Source: Streptomyces sp. JHA26 (lineage in GTDB: Bacteria > Actinomycetota > Actinomycetes > Streptomycetales > Streptomycetaceae). From it: a stretch of 64,000 nucleotides of DNA. Of the stretch, positions 63,935-64,000 are shown in pieces. The translations under genes were made by a program, and so were the position numbers. The stretch is from the NCBI RefSeq assembly GCF_002005565.1, contig NZ_BDJC01000021.1, positions 1-64,000 on the forward strand, read 5' to 3'. Each line of letters opens with the position of its first letter. Within the stretch, counting starts at the first letter, position 1. The notes below the pieces were generated by a model that was not told the origin of the DNA, ran no database searches, and saw only the letters and a program-made list of their open reading frames with translations.

Positions 63935-64000
63935 GCCCGCATCCTCGGGGGAGACGGGGGGCGGGGGCTTTTCCGCGGGGGCCACCTGAGTGACGGGGTT

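Overview
The window is a high-GC (about 70% or more) chromosomal segment from a Streptomyces. The evidence is the GC skew of third codon positions, many GTG starts, a WhiA sporulation regulator, an RbpA-family RNA polymerase binding protein with four metal ligands, mycothiol-type enzymes and several actinobacterium-specific families (DUF397, SAV2177-type methyltransferases, DUF6343). From memory, the gene order closely follows the core region of S. coelicolor around SCO1942 to SCO2000; I could not check this by alignment. No rRNA or tRNA gene, insertion sequence, prophage or CRISPR array was found.

Layout. 1-4.4 kb: the first 43 codons of glucose-6-phosphate isomerase, an RbpA-like protein, then secG, tpiA, pgk and gap, all on the minus strand, with hairpin terminators after tpiA and after gap. 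4.6-7.5 kb: a large secreted M14 carboxypeptidase. 7.8-12.9 kb: a translationally coupled operon uvrC-rapZ-yvcK-whiA (minus). 13.3-17.0 kb: an HTH-like protein of unknown role, a Tat-type Rieske protein, and a LacI repressor/PfkB kinase pair with a perfect palindromic operator and a 7 x 9-bp tandem repeat in its leader. 17.2-24.8 kb: uvrA, a mycothiol-dependent isomerase family protein, an MBL-fold protein, aroQ, an S66 peptidase and a ChaA-type antiporter. 25-29 kb: a tellurium-resistance-type (Ter) group, terC, a TerD-FtsK-like fusion and terD, with terC preceded by a yybP-ykoY (manganese) riboswitch. 29-38 kb: uvrB, an MHYT membrane sensor, a secreted glycerophosphodiesterase, ogt, psuG-psuK, a methyltransferase and corA. 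38-45 kb: a kinase-like protein with a degraded P-loop, an orphan GltD-like oxidoreductase and a DUF5753 regulator/DUF397 pair with a divergent RsbW-like ATPase. 45-57 kb: DUF899, FUSC, nucleotidyltransferase, proline iminopeptidase, family-5 uracil-DNA glycosylase, S4, DoxX, TPR, coaE, PAC2 and rpsA genes. 57-64 kb: a methyltransferase, hrpB, a lytic transglycosylase, a DUF4184 membrane protein and a small hypothetical gene.

How the parts work together. The strongest regulatory pattern is a shared DNA-damage promoter. uvrA, uvrB, uvrC and ogt, four separate loci, each have a TTGTCRGTG-N8-TANNNT type element, the RecA-independent (RecA-NDp/PafBC) promoter known from mycobacteria and described for Streptomyces recA. 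A second pattern is leaderless transcription: about ten genes have a TANNNT -10 hexamer 6 or 7 bases before the start codon. A third is the terC leader, where the 3' strand of riboswitch stem P1 is complementary both to its 5' partner and to the Shine-Dalgarno sequence, so the switching mechanism can be read directly.
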